This document shows positions 25,487-34,740 of a stretch of 36,296 nucleotides of DNA, piece by piece; within the stretch, counting starts at the first letter, position 1, and every line of letters begins with the position of its first letter. Position numbers and translations under genes: made by a program. This DNA is from an uncultured Lamprocystis sp. (lineage in GTDB: Bacteria > Pseudomonadota > Gammaproteobacteria > Chromatiales > Chromatiaceae), in NCBI RefSeq assembly GCF_903933125.1, contig NZ_CAIZIZ010000025.1, positions 1 to 36,296 of the forward strand, written 5' to 3'. Under the pieces are notes generated by a model. That model was not told the DNA's origin, searched no databases, and was given only the letters and a program-made list of their open reading frames with translations.

Positions 25487-25587
25487 ATGGTCCGCATAGC
25501 GGATGGTCCGCACAGCGGATGGTCCGCACAGCGGATGGTCCGCACAGCGGACCCTACGGACGGCCGCACCCCGTAGGGTCCGCTATG
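25487..25587. repeat. 16-bp tandem repeats and palindrome (GGTCCGCACAGCGG)
   Basis: Four head-to-tail 16-bp units ATGGTCCGCACAGCGG occupy 25487-25550 (the first has one change). The last runs into CAGCGGACCCTACGG (to 25559), which pairs with CCGTAGGGTCCGCTATG at 25571-25587. The unit belongs to the family also present at about 3396, 23529 and 26890. The surrounding 25237-25763 gap has no supported gene. Confidence 0.85.
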
Positions 25588-25639
25588 CGGACCGACGCCC
25601 GTGCAGATCGCACAGTGGCCGGGCGGGCCGGGCCTTTCG

Positions 25640-25723
25640 GTAGGATGGGCAGAGCGTGAGCGATGCCCATCCTCAAGCGTCGCGGTGGCCGGATGGGCAT
25701 CGCTCGCGCTCTGCCCATCCTAC
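25640..25723. repeat. 33-bp inverted repeat (GTAGGATGGGCAGAGCG)
   Basis: Arms at 25640-25672 and 25691-25723 match as inverted repeats at 32 of 33 positions, with an 18-base loop. The arm begins GTAGGATGGGCAGAGCG, a type of sequence common as a dispersed intergenic repeat in gammaproteobacteria. It lies 40 bp beyond the stop of the acetyltransferase gene and could act as a transcription end by structure, but there is no T-run. Confidence 0.85.
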
Positions 25724-25763
25724 ATGGGTCTGCGACCACCGCACCCCGCCCTGCCGCCTATGC

Positions 25764-26756
25764 TTATGCGGACGTGAGTTCCTCCCAACTCGGATAGCTC
25801 AACCCGGGTATTCGCGGGGTGTCGACCCGAAACCCACGGTGACGGGCGTAGCCTTCGAAGAGGGTGATCTTGTAGGCGAGTCCCTCCGGCATCCCGAGGT
25901 CTCCCCAATGGTGGCGCCGCTCCCAATCCGCAGGGCTTCGGATCAAGGGCCAACCCGAGACGGCCAGCCACAGAGCGAAGGTCGGGGCGACCCAGGCCCG
26001 CGGTTCTTTGTGCCCCTCGGCCGCCGGCTCGGCGAGCGCCTGCTCCTCCCACACCAGCGTGTCGCCCTGACGCCGCGCCGTAATCACCGCGTTATCATCC
26101 GTCGCGTCACCGAGCAAGAACGCGATGCGCGCCGGCGCGATCTGCAGACGATAGGGCGGATCGTCGAAATAGCGCACCAGGCTCAAGCCGTGTTTCCAAT
26201 TGGCGACCCAGAACCCTTGCCGGAGATAAAACCGGACAGCCCGCTGCCACAACCAGTCGGTCTCCAGGCGCAGACCGCCAAGTCCCAGGTCGCGGGCGAT
26301 GCCCTCCAGCGCGGCGGTCACCCGGGCGCCATGACCGGCGCCGCGCGCTTCGCGGAACAGATAGAGACTTGCGATCCAGAGGTTGGGCTGGCCCCAGCCG
26401 GGATCACGAATGCTCAGTGCCACCGTCCCCAGCAACCGGCCGTCGACGATCAACCAATAGGGGAGATAGTCGAGCAGGTCCGTCGGATCGCCGATACGCT
26501 CACCCTGGGCCAATCCCCGCCGGGCCCAGTCGTTCATCGCCTGATCGGACAGCGAGCGGGGGTCCGGCGCCTTGTCCAGGCGATATTCGAGAAAGGTGCA
26601 GAGTTCGCAGGCGCGCCACAGCCGACGTTCCGATGCGTCGGTCGGATCGACTGGTTTGAACAACGGCAACCGGGTCAGGCACGCGGCCAGCGCGGAGCGC
26701 AGTGCGTCCTGCGGATCATCGGAGTCGATGGTTGGAGACAGGGGCACGTGCTCCAT
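25764..26756 (-). CDS. GNAT-family N-acetyltransferase
   Basis: A 330-residue protein with one GNAT domain at about residues 95-195: WLIVDGRLLGTVALSI, NLWIASLYLFREARGAGHGARVTAALEGIARDLGLGGLRLETDW, and AVRFYLRQGFWVANW. RGAGHG is the acetyl-CoA pyrophosphate-binding loop (R/Q-x-x-G-x-G/A). About 90 helical residues precede it and ~120 residues follow with no family I recognise (including WERRHHWGDLGMPEG). The substrate is unknown. It is a single gene on the minus strand with repeats on both sides. Confidence 0.82.
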   Translation of the reverse strand: MEHVPLSPTIDSDDPQDALRSALAACLTRLPLFKPVDPTDASERRLWRACELCTFLEYRLDKAPDPRSLSDQAMNDWARRGLAQGERIGDPTDLLDYLPYWLIVDGRLLGTVALSIRDPGWGQPNLWIASLYLFREARGAGHGARVTAALEGIARDLGLGGLRLETDWLWQRAVRFYLRQGFWVANWKHGLSLVRYFDDPPYRLQIAPARIAFLLGDATDDNAVITARRQGDTLVWEEQALAEPAAEGHKEPRAWVAPTFALWLAVSGWPLIRSPADWERRHHWGDLGMPEGLAYKITLFEGYARHRGFRVDTPRIPGLSYPSWEELTSA

Positions 26757-26889
26757 GAACCGGTGAATGAAGGGTGACGGCGGGGTTGAACGCGACTGCG
26801 CTGATTCCCGTTGGTTGGTATTGATACGATGGGTTCAGCATAGCGTGTCGGGCGGCCGCCGGCTACCTGCTTCGCCCTGGAGGCGCGGA

Positions 26890-26949
26890 CGGTCCGCACA
26901 GCGGACCCAACGGTAACACCGCGACCCGTAGGGTCCGCTGTGCGGACCG
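26890..26949. repeat. 19-bp perfect inverted repeat (GGTCCGCACAGCGGACC family)
   Basis: CGGTCCGCACAGCGGACCC at 26890-26908 and its exact complement at 26931-26949, spaced by 22 bases. Each arm is itself partly palindromic (GGTCCGC/GCGGACC). It lies in the 412-bp divergent gap between the acetyltransferase and SRPBCC genes; no other element is recognised there. Confidence 0.85.
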
Positions 26950-27168
26950 ACGACCGTGCAGATCGCGCAATGGCCGGGTTCATGACCGAGACCGGCGCGG
27001 CTTGCGTCTTCGTACTTGCGTCCCTGGAGTGCCCGCGGGGGCCGAGATACGTTACACTCTTGAGCAGATGCCGCTCGGGGGCCGACGCCGCTCGACCGGT
27101 TGAACCGCCGCTCGGTGGCACCGAGATCGTACGGTACGCCAGGCGCCACTGCACCTCGCCGAGGACTG

Positions 27169-27660
27169 ATGCCCGTGGTCAAGGCCCGCGCCGATATCCT
27201 GATCGAATGCTCGCCGGAGCACGTATTCACCTACGTTGCCCGCGACTTCTTCCTGAACTATCCCCGGTGGTCCCCGGAGGTCAAGCGGCTCGCGGTGTTG
27301 ACTGCCGGCCCATTACGGGTCGGCAGTCGGGCGCGTCAGGTGCGCACCGATCAGGGCCGCGAGACTGAGTCCACCTTTCGGGTCACGGCCTTGGATGAGC
27401 CGACCCGCATCGAGTTTGCCGAGACCACCAACCTGTTCCGCATCAGTTACCGGCTGGCGCCGGTCGACGGACATACCCACCTCGTCTTCGGCTTCGAGTT
27501 GACCCGCCTGGAATTCTACATGCGCCCTTTTGAAAAGCTGATCCGGGTCACCATTCAAGAGGGCGCGGAGCGGGTCGTGCGCAACATCAAAGGACTGGTC
27601 GAGCGCCAGTCGGCGCCGCCGGACGGGGTGATGGGTGCGGCTGGCTCGGCGCACGTGTAA
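27169..27660 (+). CDS. SRPBCC (START-like) superfamily protein
   Basis: A 163-residue protein. VVKARADILIECSPEHVFTYVARDFFLNYPRWSPEVKRLAVL is the typical N-terminal strand-helix-strand of SRPBCC/polyketide-cyclase-like proteins, followed by GSRARQVRTDQGRETESTFRVTALDEPTRIEFAET and a long C-terminal helix (EKLIRVTIQEGAERVVRNIKGLVE). The fold binds hydrophobic ligands; no specific function can be assigned. I chose ATG 27169 with GAGGA 8 bp upstream; an earlier ATG at 27100 would add 23 residues outside the fold. Confidence 0.8.
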   Translation: MPVVKARADILIECSPEHVFTYVARDFFLNYPRWSPEVKRLAVLTAGPLRVGSRARQVRTDQGRETESTFRVTALDEPTRIEFAETTNLFRISYRLAPVDGHTHLVFGFELTRLEFYMRPFEKLIRVTIQEGAERVVRNIKGLVERQSAPPDGVMGAAGSAHV

Positions 27661-27697
27661 TCACGAGTCAATGATATGTTAAACAACGAATACAATC

Positions 27698-27832
27698 GTT
27701 GTCGTTGTCGTTGTCGTTGTCGTAAGCGGATAAGCGATGCAATTTTGGGTGCGCAAGAGTCCGGGGCGCTACGATAATCTCGATTACGATTACGACAACC
27801 TAAGACCAATCCCTCTGAATAGACTTGTTTAG
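27698..27832 (+). repeat. GTTGTC-flanked element with mini-ORF, copy B
   Basis: Tandem GTTGTC units (27704-27722) are followed by GGATAAGCG-ATG (27737) opening a 31-codon ORF, MQFWVRKSPGRYDNLDYDYDN then LRPIPLNRLV, stop at 27832. The first 21 residues align with copy A (16516-16599), sharing M-F-V-G-YDNLDYD. The element ends with TACGACAAC, inverse to the left hexamers. It lies 35 bp upstream of the LOV gene, so it may contribute promoter or leader sequence to that gene. Confidence 0.65.
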
Positions 27833-27867
27833 CTTACTGAGCCGTTCACTACTGACAGGAGTAAAAC

Positions 27868-28329
27868 ATGGACTTCACAGCCGAAAAAGACCAGGGCACG
27901 ATCCCTTTCGTGCTGTCGCAGATCCTCGATACCGTCGTCAATGGCGTCACCTTGTCGGACCCGGATCAGCCGGACAATCCCATCGTCTACGCCAATGCGG
28001 CCTTCGAGTTGATCACGGGCTATGACCACCACGAGATCCTCGGCCGCAACTGCCGTTTCCTTCAGGGTGCGGACCGCGATCAACCCGAGATCGAGCGCAT
28101 CCGCGCCGGGATTCGCGATCAGCAATCGGTCACCGTCACCCTGCGCAACTATCGCAAGGATGGCTCGCTGTTCTATAACCGGTTCACCATTCGTCCGCTG
28201 TTCGACCCCCAGGGGCGGCTCATCTATTACCTCGGCATCCAGTACGATGTGACCGACCAGGTCGAAGCGCAGGAAGAGTTGCAGCGGCTCAATGCCCAAC
28301 TTGAGGCGATGGGCGAGCGGCTGGATTAG
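27868..28329 (+). CDS. short LOV-domain blue-light photoreceptor
   Basis: A 153-residue stand-alone LOV protein. The photoactive cysteine is C62 in GRNCRFLQG, the diagnostic LOV motif. FMN contacts N61, Q66, N94 (NYRKDG), N104 (FYNRF) and Q125 (GIQYDVTD) are all present. N-terminal residues 1-20 form the A'alpha cap, and the C-terminus DQVEAQEELQRLNAQLEAMGERLD is a J-alpha/coiled-coil helix likely to dimerise. There is no kinase, cyclase or DNA-binding domain, so it resembles 'short LOV' proteins that signal through partners. A good ribosome binding site (ACAGGAG) lies 8 bp before the ATG. Confidence 0.93.
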   Translation: MDFTAEKDQGTIPFVLSQILDTVVNGVTLSDPDQPDNPIVYANAAFELITGYDHHEILGRNCRFLQGADRDQPEIERIRAGIRDQQSVTVTLRNYRKDGSLFYNRFTIRPLFDPQGRLIYYLGIQYDVTDQVEAQEELQRLNAQLEAMGERLD

Positions 28330-28411
28330 GTCAGGGCGGTTTGCGGTGACCCGTGCCGCGACAAGACGGCGCGGGACGCAAAGAACGTCTCTAGACCCCC
28401 GTACTCGGTCA

Positions 28412-31400
28412 TCAGTCCGGCCGCGGGATCAGGGGGTAACGCGCGAAACGGAAAAACAGCAGGATCACGATCAGCAGGAAGATCAAACCCCAATTGAAGT
28501 CCCCGCCGGACTTGAGTTGGGACAGTTTTCCGGTGAAAAGGGGTTTGCCATCGATCCGCACCGCGAGGTCGGGGTCAGCGCCCGTGGGCAGGATCAGACC
28601 GGCGACGTAGGTGCCGTCGCCCAAGTCAGTGATCCGCGAAACGACGCCTCCCTGTCCGAGCGTGATTGCGAGTTTGTGGGCAGAGTCCGCGCCCAGGTAA
28701 TTGCCGTCCCGGTCGATGGGCCGCACCTTGAGTGAGACGAAGTGCATGTGGTGGTTTCGGCCTTTCTCAGCGGCCTCCAGCAACGACCTGGACAGGTCAG
28801 GTGCGCCGAAGCGCACGACCGTCGACACCTTTGCAGTTCGCTGGAAGCGTCCGGCAGTGGGCGAATTCCCGGACACGTCCAACACGATGGCGTAATTGCC
28901 GGTCAACTCCGTACGGGTAAATTGCCCCGAGTAACTGCCGTCGCCATGGTCGGCCAAGGGGATCACGTGCTCCGTGGGCTTCAATCGAGCAGAAAACTCG
29001 GGGGACTGGAGCAACACTTGAAGCTTCATCGTTCCCGTGACCGGCGGCGGTTGCACGAACAGCGTCGGCAACCCGTCCGCGAGTAACCAGTACGACCAAG
29101 GTCGTATTGACGTCGGTGCGGACAGCGGGGTCGTGGCGACGAGGGTGGCCAATGCGGCGCCCGGCCTGAAAACCCGAGCGACGACCGCGGCATCGACGAC
29201 CGGGCGTCCCAGCGCCGACAGTCGAACCCGCAGATCAATCGGCTCGCCGGTCGCGACCCTGGCCGGGACTTCGAGGTCGAAGTCCAGTTGGGGTTCGTCC
29301 AGGATCGCTGCCGCCTGATAGGCGGTCCCGGGCGACCCGGTAATCCGCATCTCCCAGTCACCCGCGGCGGTTCGTTGTTCCCCCGGTGCGGGGAGGGGAA
29401 TCGGCAGCGCGACGATTCGGTAGAAAGGCCCGTCAACAACTTGGGCGAGGTTGGTCACGTCCTCGCCGTTCTGCCACACCCTGAATGTAAGCCTGGGTGC
29501 GGCGCGCGCCCAACTGAGTTTGAGTACGACCTTGCGCGCGCTGGAGTTGACCCGGAAGCGCTGCGCCACGCTGTTCCCCGTCAGGCTGCCGTGCCGATAG
29601 TCGAGCAATTGCGGACCGCGGTCCTTGAGGGCATCGGTCAGCGCCTGCACAAAAAACTGCCGCAGATCCTGGTCCGGGACGTTCGTCATCAGGCTCAGGC
29701 CGCCCGTGTCTGCGGCGATGCGCGCGAGCAGATCCTGGAATGGTTCGTAGGTACCCACGCCAAGGGTATAGATTTTGACACCCAGATCGGCGTTCAGCGC
29801 CAGGGGTGGGTCATGGGGTGCGATCCCGGAGGTAGGTTTAACGTTTGGTGCAGTGTCGATCACGAGACCTGCGGTTCCCTCGGCTGCCTCCATGACGGTC
29901 GGATTGACATTCTGCATGCCGTCGGTGAAGACAATGAGGCCGCGCGATTGGTTGGAATCGGCGAGGCCATCGAGCGCGGTCTGAATGCCGCCGCCGAGTG
30001 CGGTCATGTTCTTGCGGCTGGTCGCCTGGGCCTGCACGTCGGACACCACGGCGTCAGCGTTGGTGCCCACCGTAAACAGCGCAGTATCATCGATCAGGAG
30101 CCGATCCACACCGCTCCTGAAATAGACGACGCCGGTGCGGTCAGCTTCCAGGTCAACCTCTTTCCACAGGGCGAAGAACAGTTCCACCGCGTCCTTGACG
30201 ACCTCCAGCTTGGGTTCGCACGTACCGGGGCAGGCGGGGGCGAGCATGCTGCCGGAGAGATCCAGGACCAGCACCATGTCTCTGCCGGTCGCCGCGGCAT
30301 TGACGAGCAAATTCTCATACCAGGCGAGTTTACCGTCGGTCGCCGAGGCGGAGAGCACGTCCGGATCGCCGTCCCGGTCGAGGTCGGCGGCGATCACCGA
30401 CTGCGCATACTCGGCGCTGTCCGAGAGGATCTGCTGCGGCCCGAACGCGCCTTTGCCGTCGATGTTCTCGTACCAGGCAACCTTGTTGTCGCTCGTCGAG
30501 GCCGAGAGGACGTCCTGGTCGCCGTCCGCATCCAGATCAGCGGCGAAGACGGCCACGGGATTGACAACGGCGGTGGAGATCAGCCGTTGCTCGCCGAGCT
30601 GTCCGGCCCCGTCATTCTGGTACCAGGTCAGTTGACCGCCGTCTTTCGCCCCGGCCGTCAGAGCGTCTTGATCCCCGTCCCCGTCGAGATCGGCAGCAAC
30701 CACCGCCCAAGGCCTACCGACGTCCGCGGCGACGACCCGTGCCGGCCCGAAGCGTCCCGCTCCGTCCGTATTCTCGAACCAGGCCAGTTCATCGCTGGAA
30801 TACCAGGCGGCCAGCAGATCCAGGTCGCCGTCCGCGTCGAGGTCGGCGGTGTCCAGCGCGGTTGGCTCTTCGCGGTCCGTGGCGATATTCAAGGCCGATC
30901 CGAAGGACCCCGCCCCATCCGTATTCCGGTACCAGACCAACCGGTCGCCAACGGAGTCGCTGAGCAGTCGGGACGCGAGCACATCCGCATCACCATCTCC
31001 ATCCAGGTCGGCAATGGTCATGGCTTTTGCCAAGTTGGCGTCGATCTGGATCACCTGCCGCAGCCTGAAATCCCCCAATCCGTCACTGTTGGCATACCAG
31101 GCGACCGTCCCGCCATTGGGTGAGGATGCGAGTAAATCCGCATCCCCATCGCCATCGAGATCGCCGGCGGCAAGCCGATGCAATTGCATGACATCGTCAG
31201 CGATGTGCCGTGGCGGCCCGAAGTGCTTCGGTCCCCCGCTATTCTCGTACCAAACGAGCTCGCCGTCGTATGAAGAGGTTGAGAGCAGGTCCGGGTCTCC
31301 GTCTGCGTCCACGTCGGCAGCCGTCAGTTCGGCCGCTGAAGAAACAGAGGCGGTGATGGGCCGCGGCGGTCCGAACTGACCTGTCCCTTCGGTATTCTCA

Positions 31401-32581
31401 TACCAGGAGATCGCATCGTCCCGGTTCGCGGCCGCGAGCAGGTCCAGGTCCCCGTCACCGTCGAGGTCCGCGGCGCTGGCCGAGGTGGCTCCCCAGGCAC
31501 GGTCATCGATCACCTGCGCTGACCCGAAACTGCCCTTACCGTCGGTGTTCGTGAACCACTCGACAGTACCCCCGCTCGACCTGGTGGAGAGCAGATCCAA
31601 GTCTCCGTCGGCGTCGAGGTCGGCGGCGAATACCGAGCTTGCACCCCAATAGCGTTCGGCGATGATGGTATCGTCGGAAGGTCCGCTTCCGTCCCGATTC
31701 TTGTACCAGGTCAGCGTGCCCTCCGCGGCGGAGGCCGACAGTGCGTCCAGATCGGCGTCCCCGTCGAGGTCGGCCACGAAGACGGCATCGGCCGCGGCGC
31801 CCCACCTGTCGACCCAGTACCGTTGACCGAACGTACCCTTCCCGTCAGTGTTCTTATAGATCGCCGCGCCGCGGTTCAGCGCGCTTTCCCCTGAACAAAA
31901 CAGGTCGAGGTCGCCGTCTCCGTCGAGGTCCGCGGCCGCGACCCGCTCGACCGCATAGGTTGCATCGCTGATGCGTTGCAGCGAGCCGAAGTGACCGGCG
32001 CCGTCGTTCGCGTACCAGGCGAGCGTGTTCTCACCCCGTGCAGTCGCCAGCACGTCCAGGTCACCATCCCCGTCGAGATCGGCGGCCAGGGCCGAACCAG
32101 CATCGACCGCGGCGTCGACGATGAGCGGCGATGTCGCGAAGGCCCCCTTCCCGTCAGTGTTTGGATACCACAGGATCGCGTTGCCGGTCCGGGCGGCCGA
32201 CAGCACATCCTGGTCGCCGTCTCCGTCGAGATCAGCGGCGAAGACCGAGCCGGATCCTGCGCCTGTGGTTCCGATGATCCGCTGCGGGCCGAAGTTGCCC
32301 TGCCCATCGGTATTCTCATACCAGGCCATCTTGTCGTCGATGATCGAGGCCGCAAGGACATCCTGATCGCCGTCCCCATCAAGGTCGGCGGCGACAGCGG
32401 TGACCGGGCCGTTCATTTCGGGGATGGCGATGAGTTGCTGCGGCCCGAAGGTCGTCCCGCCGTGGGCCGCTGGGACGGCCAGGAGCAAGGCGATCATCCC
32501 GGCGCGCAATACCCGGGACAGGTTGCTGTGGCGGCCAATCCGGCTTGCTGATCTTCCGATCGATAGGTCGTCGGTTCGCAT
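28412..32581 (-). CDS. FG-GAP/VCBS repeat and VWA domain membrane-anchored surface protein
   Basis: A 1389-residue protein. A signal sequence (VLRAGMIALLLAVPAAHGG, about residues 24-42) is followed by 14 FG-GAP/VCBS repeats (core AADLDGDGDxDVLSAS...WYENTDG, about 50-755), each with a Ca-binding DxDxDGD loop; 14 would make two seven-bladed propellers. A von Willebrand factor A domain starts at about 765 (MVLVLDLSGSM, complete DxSxS MIDAS; later LIVFTDGMQN). A beta-rich region follows, then a C-terminal membrane helix (FNWGLIFLLIVILLFFRFARYPLI) with a short tail. ATG 32581 follows CAGGAG; an upstream ATG at 32644 has no such support. Calcium-dependent adhesion is a fair inference. Confidence 0.87.
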   Translation of the reverse strand: MRTDDLSIGRSASRIGRHSNLSRVLRAGMIALLLAVPAAHGGTTFGPQQLIAIPEMNGPVTAVAADLDGDGDQDVLAASIIDDKMAWYENTDGQGNFGPQRIIGTTGAGSGSVFAADLDGDGDQDVLSAARTGNAILWYPNTDGKGAFATSPLIVDAAVDAGSALAADLDGDGDLDVLATARGENTLAWYANDGAGHFGSLQRISDATYAVERVAAADLDGDGDLDLFCSGESALNRGAAIYKNTDGKGTFGQRYWVDRWGAAADAVFVADLDGDADLDALSASAAEGTLTWYKNRDGSGPSDDTIIAERYWGASSVFAADLDADGDLDLLSTRSSGGTVEWFTNTDGKGSFGSAQVIDDRAWGATSASAADLDGDGDLDLLAAANRDDAISWYENTEGTGQFGPPRPITASVSSAAELTAADVDADGDPDLLSTSSYDGELVWYENSGGPKHFGPPRHIADDVMQLHRLAAGDLDGDGDADLLASSPNGGTVAWYANSDGLGDFRLRQVIQIDANLAKAMTIADLDGDGDADVLASRLLSDSVGDRLVWYRNTDGAGSFGSALNIATDREEPTALDTADLDADGDLDLLAAWYSSDELAWFENTDGAGRFGPARVVAADVGRPWAVVAADLDGDGDQDALTAGAKDGGQLTWYQNDGAGQLGEQRLISTAVVNPVAVFAADLDADGDQDVLSASTSDNKVAWYENIDGKGAFGPQQILSDSAEYAQSVIAADLDRDGDPDVLSASATDGKLAWYENLLVNAAATGRDMVLVLDLSGSMLAPACPGTCEPKLEVVKDAVELFFALWKEVDLEADRTGVVYFRSGVDRLLIDDTALFTVGTNADAVVSDVQAQATSRKNMTALGGGIQTALDGLADSNQSRGLIVFTDGMQNVNPTVMEAAEGTAGLVIDTAPNVKPTSGIAPHDPPLALNADLGVKIYTLGVGTYEPFQDLLARIAADTGGLSLMTNVPDQDLRQFFVQALTDALKDRGPQLLDYRHGSLTGNSVAQRFRVNSSARKVVLKLSWARAAPRLTFRVWQNGEDVTNLAQVVDGPFYRIVALPIPLPAPGEQRTAAGDWEMRITGSPGTAYQAAAILDEPQLDFDLEVPARVATGEPIDLRVRLSALGRPVVDAAVVARVFRPGAALATLVATTPLSAPTSIRPWSYWLLADGLPTLFVQPPPVTGTMKLQVLLQSPEFSARLKPTEHVIPLADHGDGSYSGQFTRTELTGNYAIVLDVSGNSPTAGRFQRTAKVSTVVRFGAPDLSRSLLEAAEKGRNHHMHFVSLKVRPIDRDGNYLGADSAHKLAITLGQGGVVSRITDLGDGTYVAGLILPTGADPDLAVRIDGKPLFTGKLSQLKSGGDFNWGLIFLLIVILLFFRFARYPLIPRPD

Positions 32582-32762
32582 GCCCTGATACTCCTGACGC
32601 GCGGAGGAGACGCCCCCTGGGTCCACGGAGAATAGTGACGTCAATCGCCGTGCCGCGGGGTGCCCGATGAGATCTGTTCACCGGAAGTCTAGCACCACTA
32701 CGGAGATGTGCCAGAGTATCCGCGCCAGCCTGACCGGTTCTTTAGCGGCAATTGCCTCTGCC

Positions 32763-34559
32763 TCAAGCCTCGGCGAGCGTCTGATCCCGAAACTGCAAGG
32801 ACGCCAGCCGCGCGTAGAGTCCGCCCTGCTGCATCAGTTCATCGTGGGTGCCGTCCGCCGCCACCTGACCGTGATCGAGCACCAGGATGCGGTCGACCTT
32901 GCGCACCGTCGCCAGGCGGTGGGCGATAACGATGCTGGTGCGTCCTTTCATCAACTCTTCCAGGGCGAGTTGCACCAGTCGTTCGCTCTCGGCGTCCAGT
33001 GCGCTGGTCGCCTCGTCCAGCAGGAGCAGGGCCGGGTCGCGCAGGATCGCCCGCGCGATGGCGATGCGCTGGCGCTGTCCGCCGGACAGCCGCACACCGC
33101 GCTCGCCGAGGAAGGTGTTGAAACCGTCCGGCAGGCGGTCCAGAAACTCGCTGGCATGGGCGGCATCGGCGGCGCGGCGGACCTGTTCGTCCGACACGCT
33201 ATCCAACCCGTAGCGGATGTTCTCCCAGGCATCGGCACCGAAGATCACCGGGTCCTGGGGGACCACGGCGATCTGCCGGCGCAGGTCGGCCGGGTCCAGT
33301 TCACGCAGGTCCACCCCATCGAAGCGGACAGCGCCCTGGGTTGGGTCATAGAAGCGCAGCAACAGTTGAAACAGGGTCGTTTTGCCGGCACCGGAGGGGC
33401 CGACCAGGGCGACCTTGGCGCCGGGGGCGATGGTGATCGACAGGTCTTTGAGCACCCGCAGGTCGGGATGGGCGGGATACGCAAAGCCGAGATCCTGGAA
33501 TGCGATCTGACCGTGGACCGGTTGGGACAGCGTGCGCGGCTGAGTCGGCGGCTCGATCAGCGTCGGCGTGGCGAGCAGTTCCATCAGCCGTTCGCTGGCG
33601 CCGGCCCCGCGCAGCAGTTCGGCCGCCAACTCGCTCAGGCTCCCGACTGAACTCGCGACCAGCACGGCATAGAAAAGGAATGCGGACAGCTCACCGCCGC
33701 TCAACCGCCCCGCCAGGACTTCACGGCCGCCGACCCACAGCACCACGCCGATGGCGCCGAAGGTGAGGGCGACCGCAATGGCGGCCAGGGCGGCGCTCAG
33801 GCGGGCACGCTTCACCGCCGTGCCGAAGGCCGACTCCACGCGTTCCTTATAGCGTGCCCGGTCGATCGGCTCGTGACAGAAGGACTGGACGGTGCGGATG
33901 GCGTGCATCACCTCGTCCACATAAGCGCTCAGGTCGGCGATGCGGTCCTGGCTGGCGCGGGAGAGGCGGCGCAGACGGTAACCGACCAGCCACAACGGCA
34001 GGATCACCAGCGGCGTGCCGAGCATGACCAGCCCGGTCAGCCAGGGACTGGTGAGGGCCAGCATGATCAGACCGCCCAGCACCAGCAGCGTGGTGCGCAG
34101 GGCCGAGGCCAAGGTGGAGCCGACCACCGTCTGGAGCAGGGTGGTATCGGAGGTTAGCCGCGAGATGACCTCCCCGGTGCGGGTCGTCTCGAAAAAGCCC
34201 ACATCCAGGCTCAAGACCCGGGTGAACACGGCGGTGCGCACATCGGCGATCACCCGTTCGCCAATCCAGCTCAGTAGATAGGAGCGCACCATGATCGCCC
34301 CCGCCATGGCCACAACCACGGTGAGGAACAGCAGCAGGGCGTCGTTCAAGGCCGCCTCGGAGCCGGTCTTGAGCCCGGAGTCGACGACTTCGCGGATCAC
34401 CTGGCCGAACGCGAGCACGGCCCCCGCGGCGACCAGCAGGGCCAGGGCCGCGATCAACAGGCGCCCCAGGTAAGGTCGCACGAAGCGGAGCAGCCGCAAC
34501 AGCGGGCCCAGGTTGCGGGTGGTCGGCCGCCGGGGCGGTGCGGACGGGGCAGGGCGCAT
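32763..34559 (-). CDS. ABC exporter half-transporter (MsbA/ABCB type)
   Basis: A 598-residue fusion of a six-helix membrane domain (about 20-330; ESWIG-type segment LLSWIGERVIADVRTAVFTRVLSLDVGFFETTRTGEVISRLTSDT) and an ATPase (about 350-590). The ATPase has Walker A GPSGAGKTT, Q-loop VVPQDP, signature RLSGGQRQRIAIARA, Walker B LLLLDEATSALD and H-loop IAHRLATV, all intact. It should work as a homodimer exporting a lipid, peptide or drug; the substrate is not shown. The symbol msbA is withheld because no lipid A gene is adjacent. Confidence 0.92.
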   Translation of the reverse strand: MRPAPSAPPRRPTTRNLGPLLRLLRFVRPYLGRLLIAALALLVAAGAVLAFGQVIREVVDSGLKTGSEAALNDALLLFLTVVVAMAGAIMVRSYLLSWIGERVIADVRTAVFTRVLSLDVGFFETTRTGEVISRLTSDTTLLQTVVGSTLASALRTTLLVLGGLIMLALTSPWLTGLVMLGTPLVILPLWLVGYRLRRLSRASQDRIADLSAYVDEVMHAIRTVQSFCHEPIDRARYKERVESAFGTAVKRARLSAALAAIAVALTFGAIGVVLWVGGREVLAGRLSGGELSAFLFYAVLVASSVGSLSELAAELLRGAGASERLMELLATPTLIEPPTQPRTLSQPVHGQIAFQDLGFAYPAHPDLRVLKDLSITIAPGAKVALVGPSGAGKTTLFQLLLRFYDPTQGAVRFDGVDLRELDPADLRRQIAVVPQDPVIFGADAWENIRYGLDSVSDEQVRRAADAAHASEFLDRLPDGFNTFLGERGVRLSGGQRQRIAIARAILRDPALLLLDEATSALDAESERLVQLALEELMKGRTSIVIAHRLATVRKVDRILVLDHGQVAADGTHDELMQQGGLYARLASLQFRDQTLAEA

Positions 34560-34740
34560 GGAATAACCTTACTGCATTGAAAAAGAAGCGCTTAACAGCC
34601 CCGTAGCTTACCTTAACCTACAAAATTTATCTAGAATTACGTGAACACTGACCAGGCAAGACTATTGGACTCCAAGGCTTCAGCCTTAGTCCGTTGGTCG
34701 GCGGACACCAAGAATGAAGGTTTGAACTGTTGGTCGCTTG

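Noticed and set aside
25487-25550. 16-bp tandem repeats as a CRISPR array
   Set aside because: Units are directly adjacent without spacers and no cas gene is near.
29288-31123. 611-residue plus-strand ORF inside the FG-GAP/VWA gene
   Set aside because: Periodic only because the FG-GAP repeats on the other strand are periodic; no recognisable fold.
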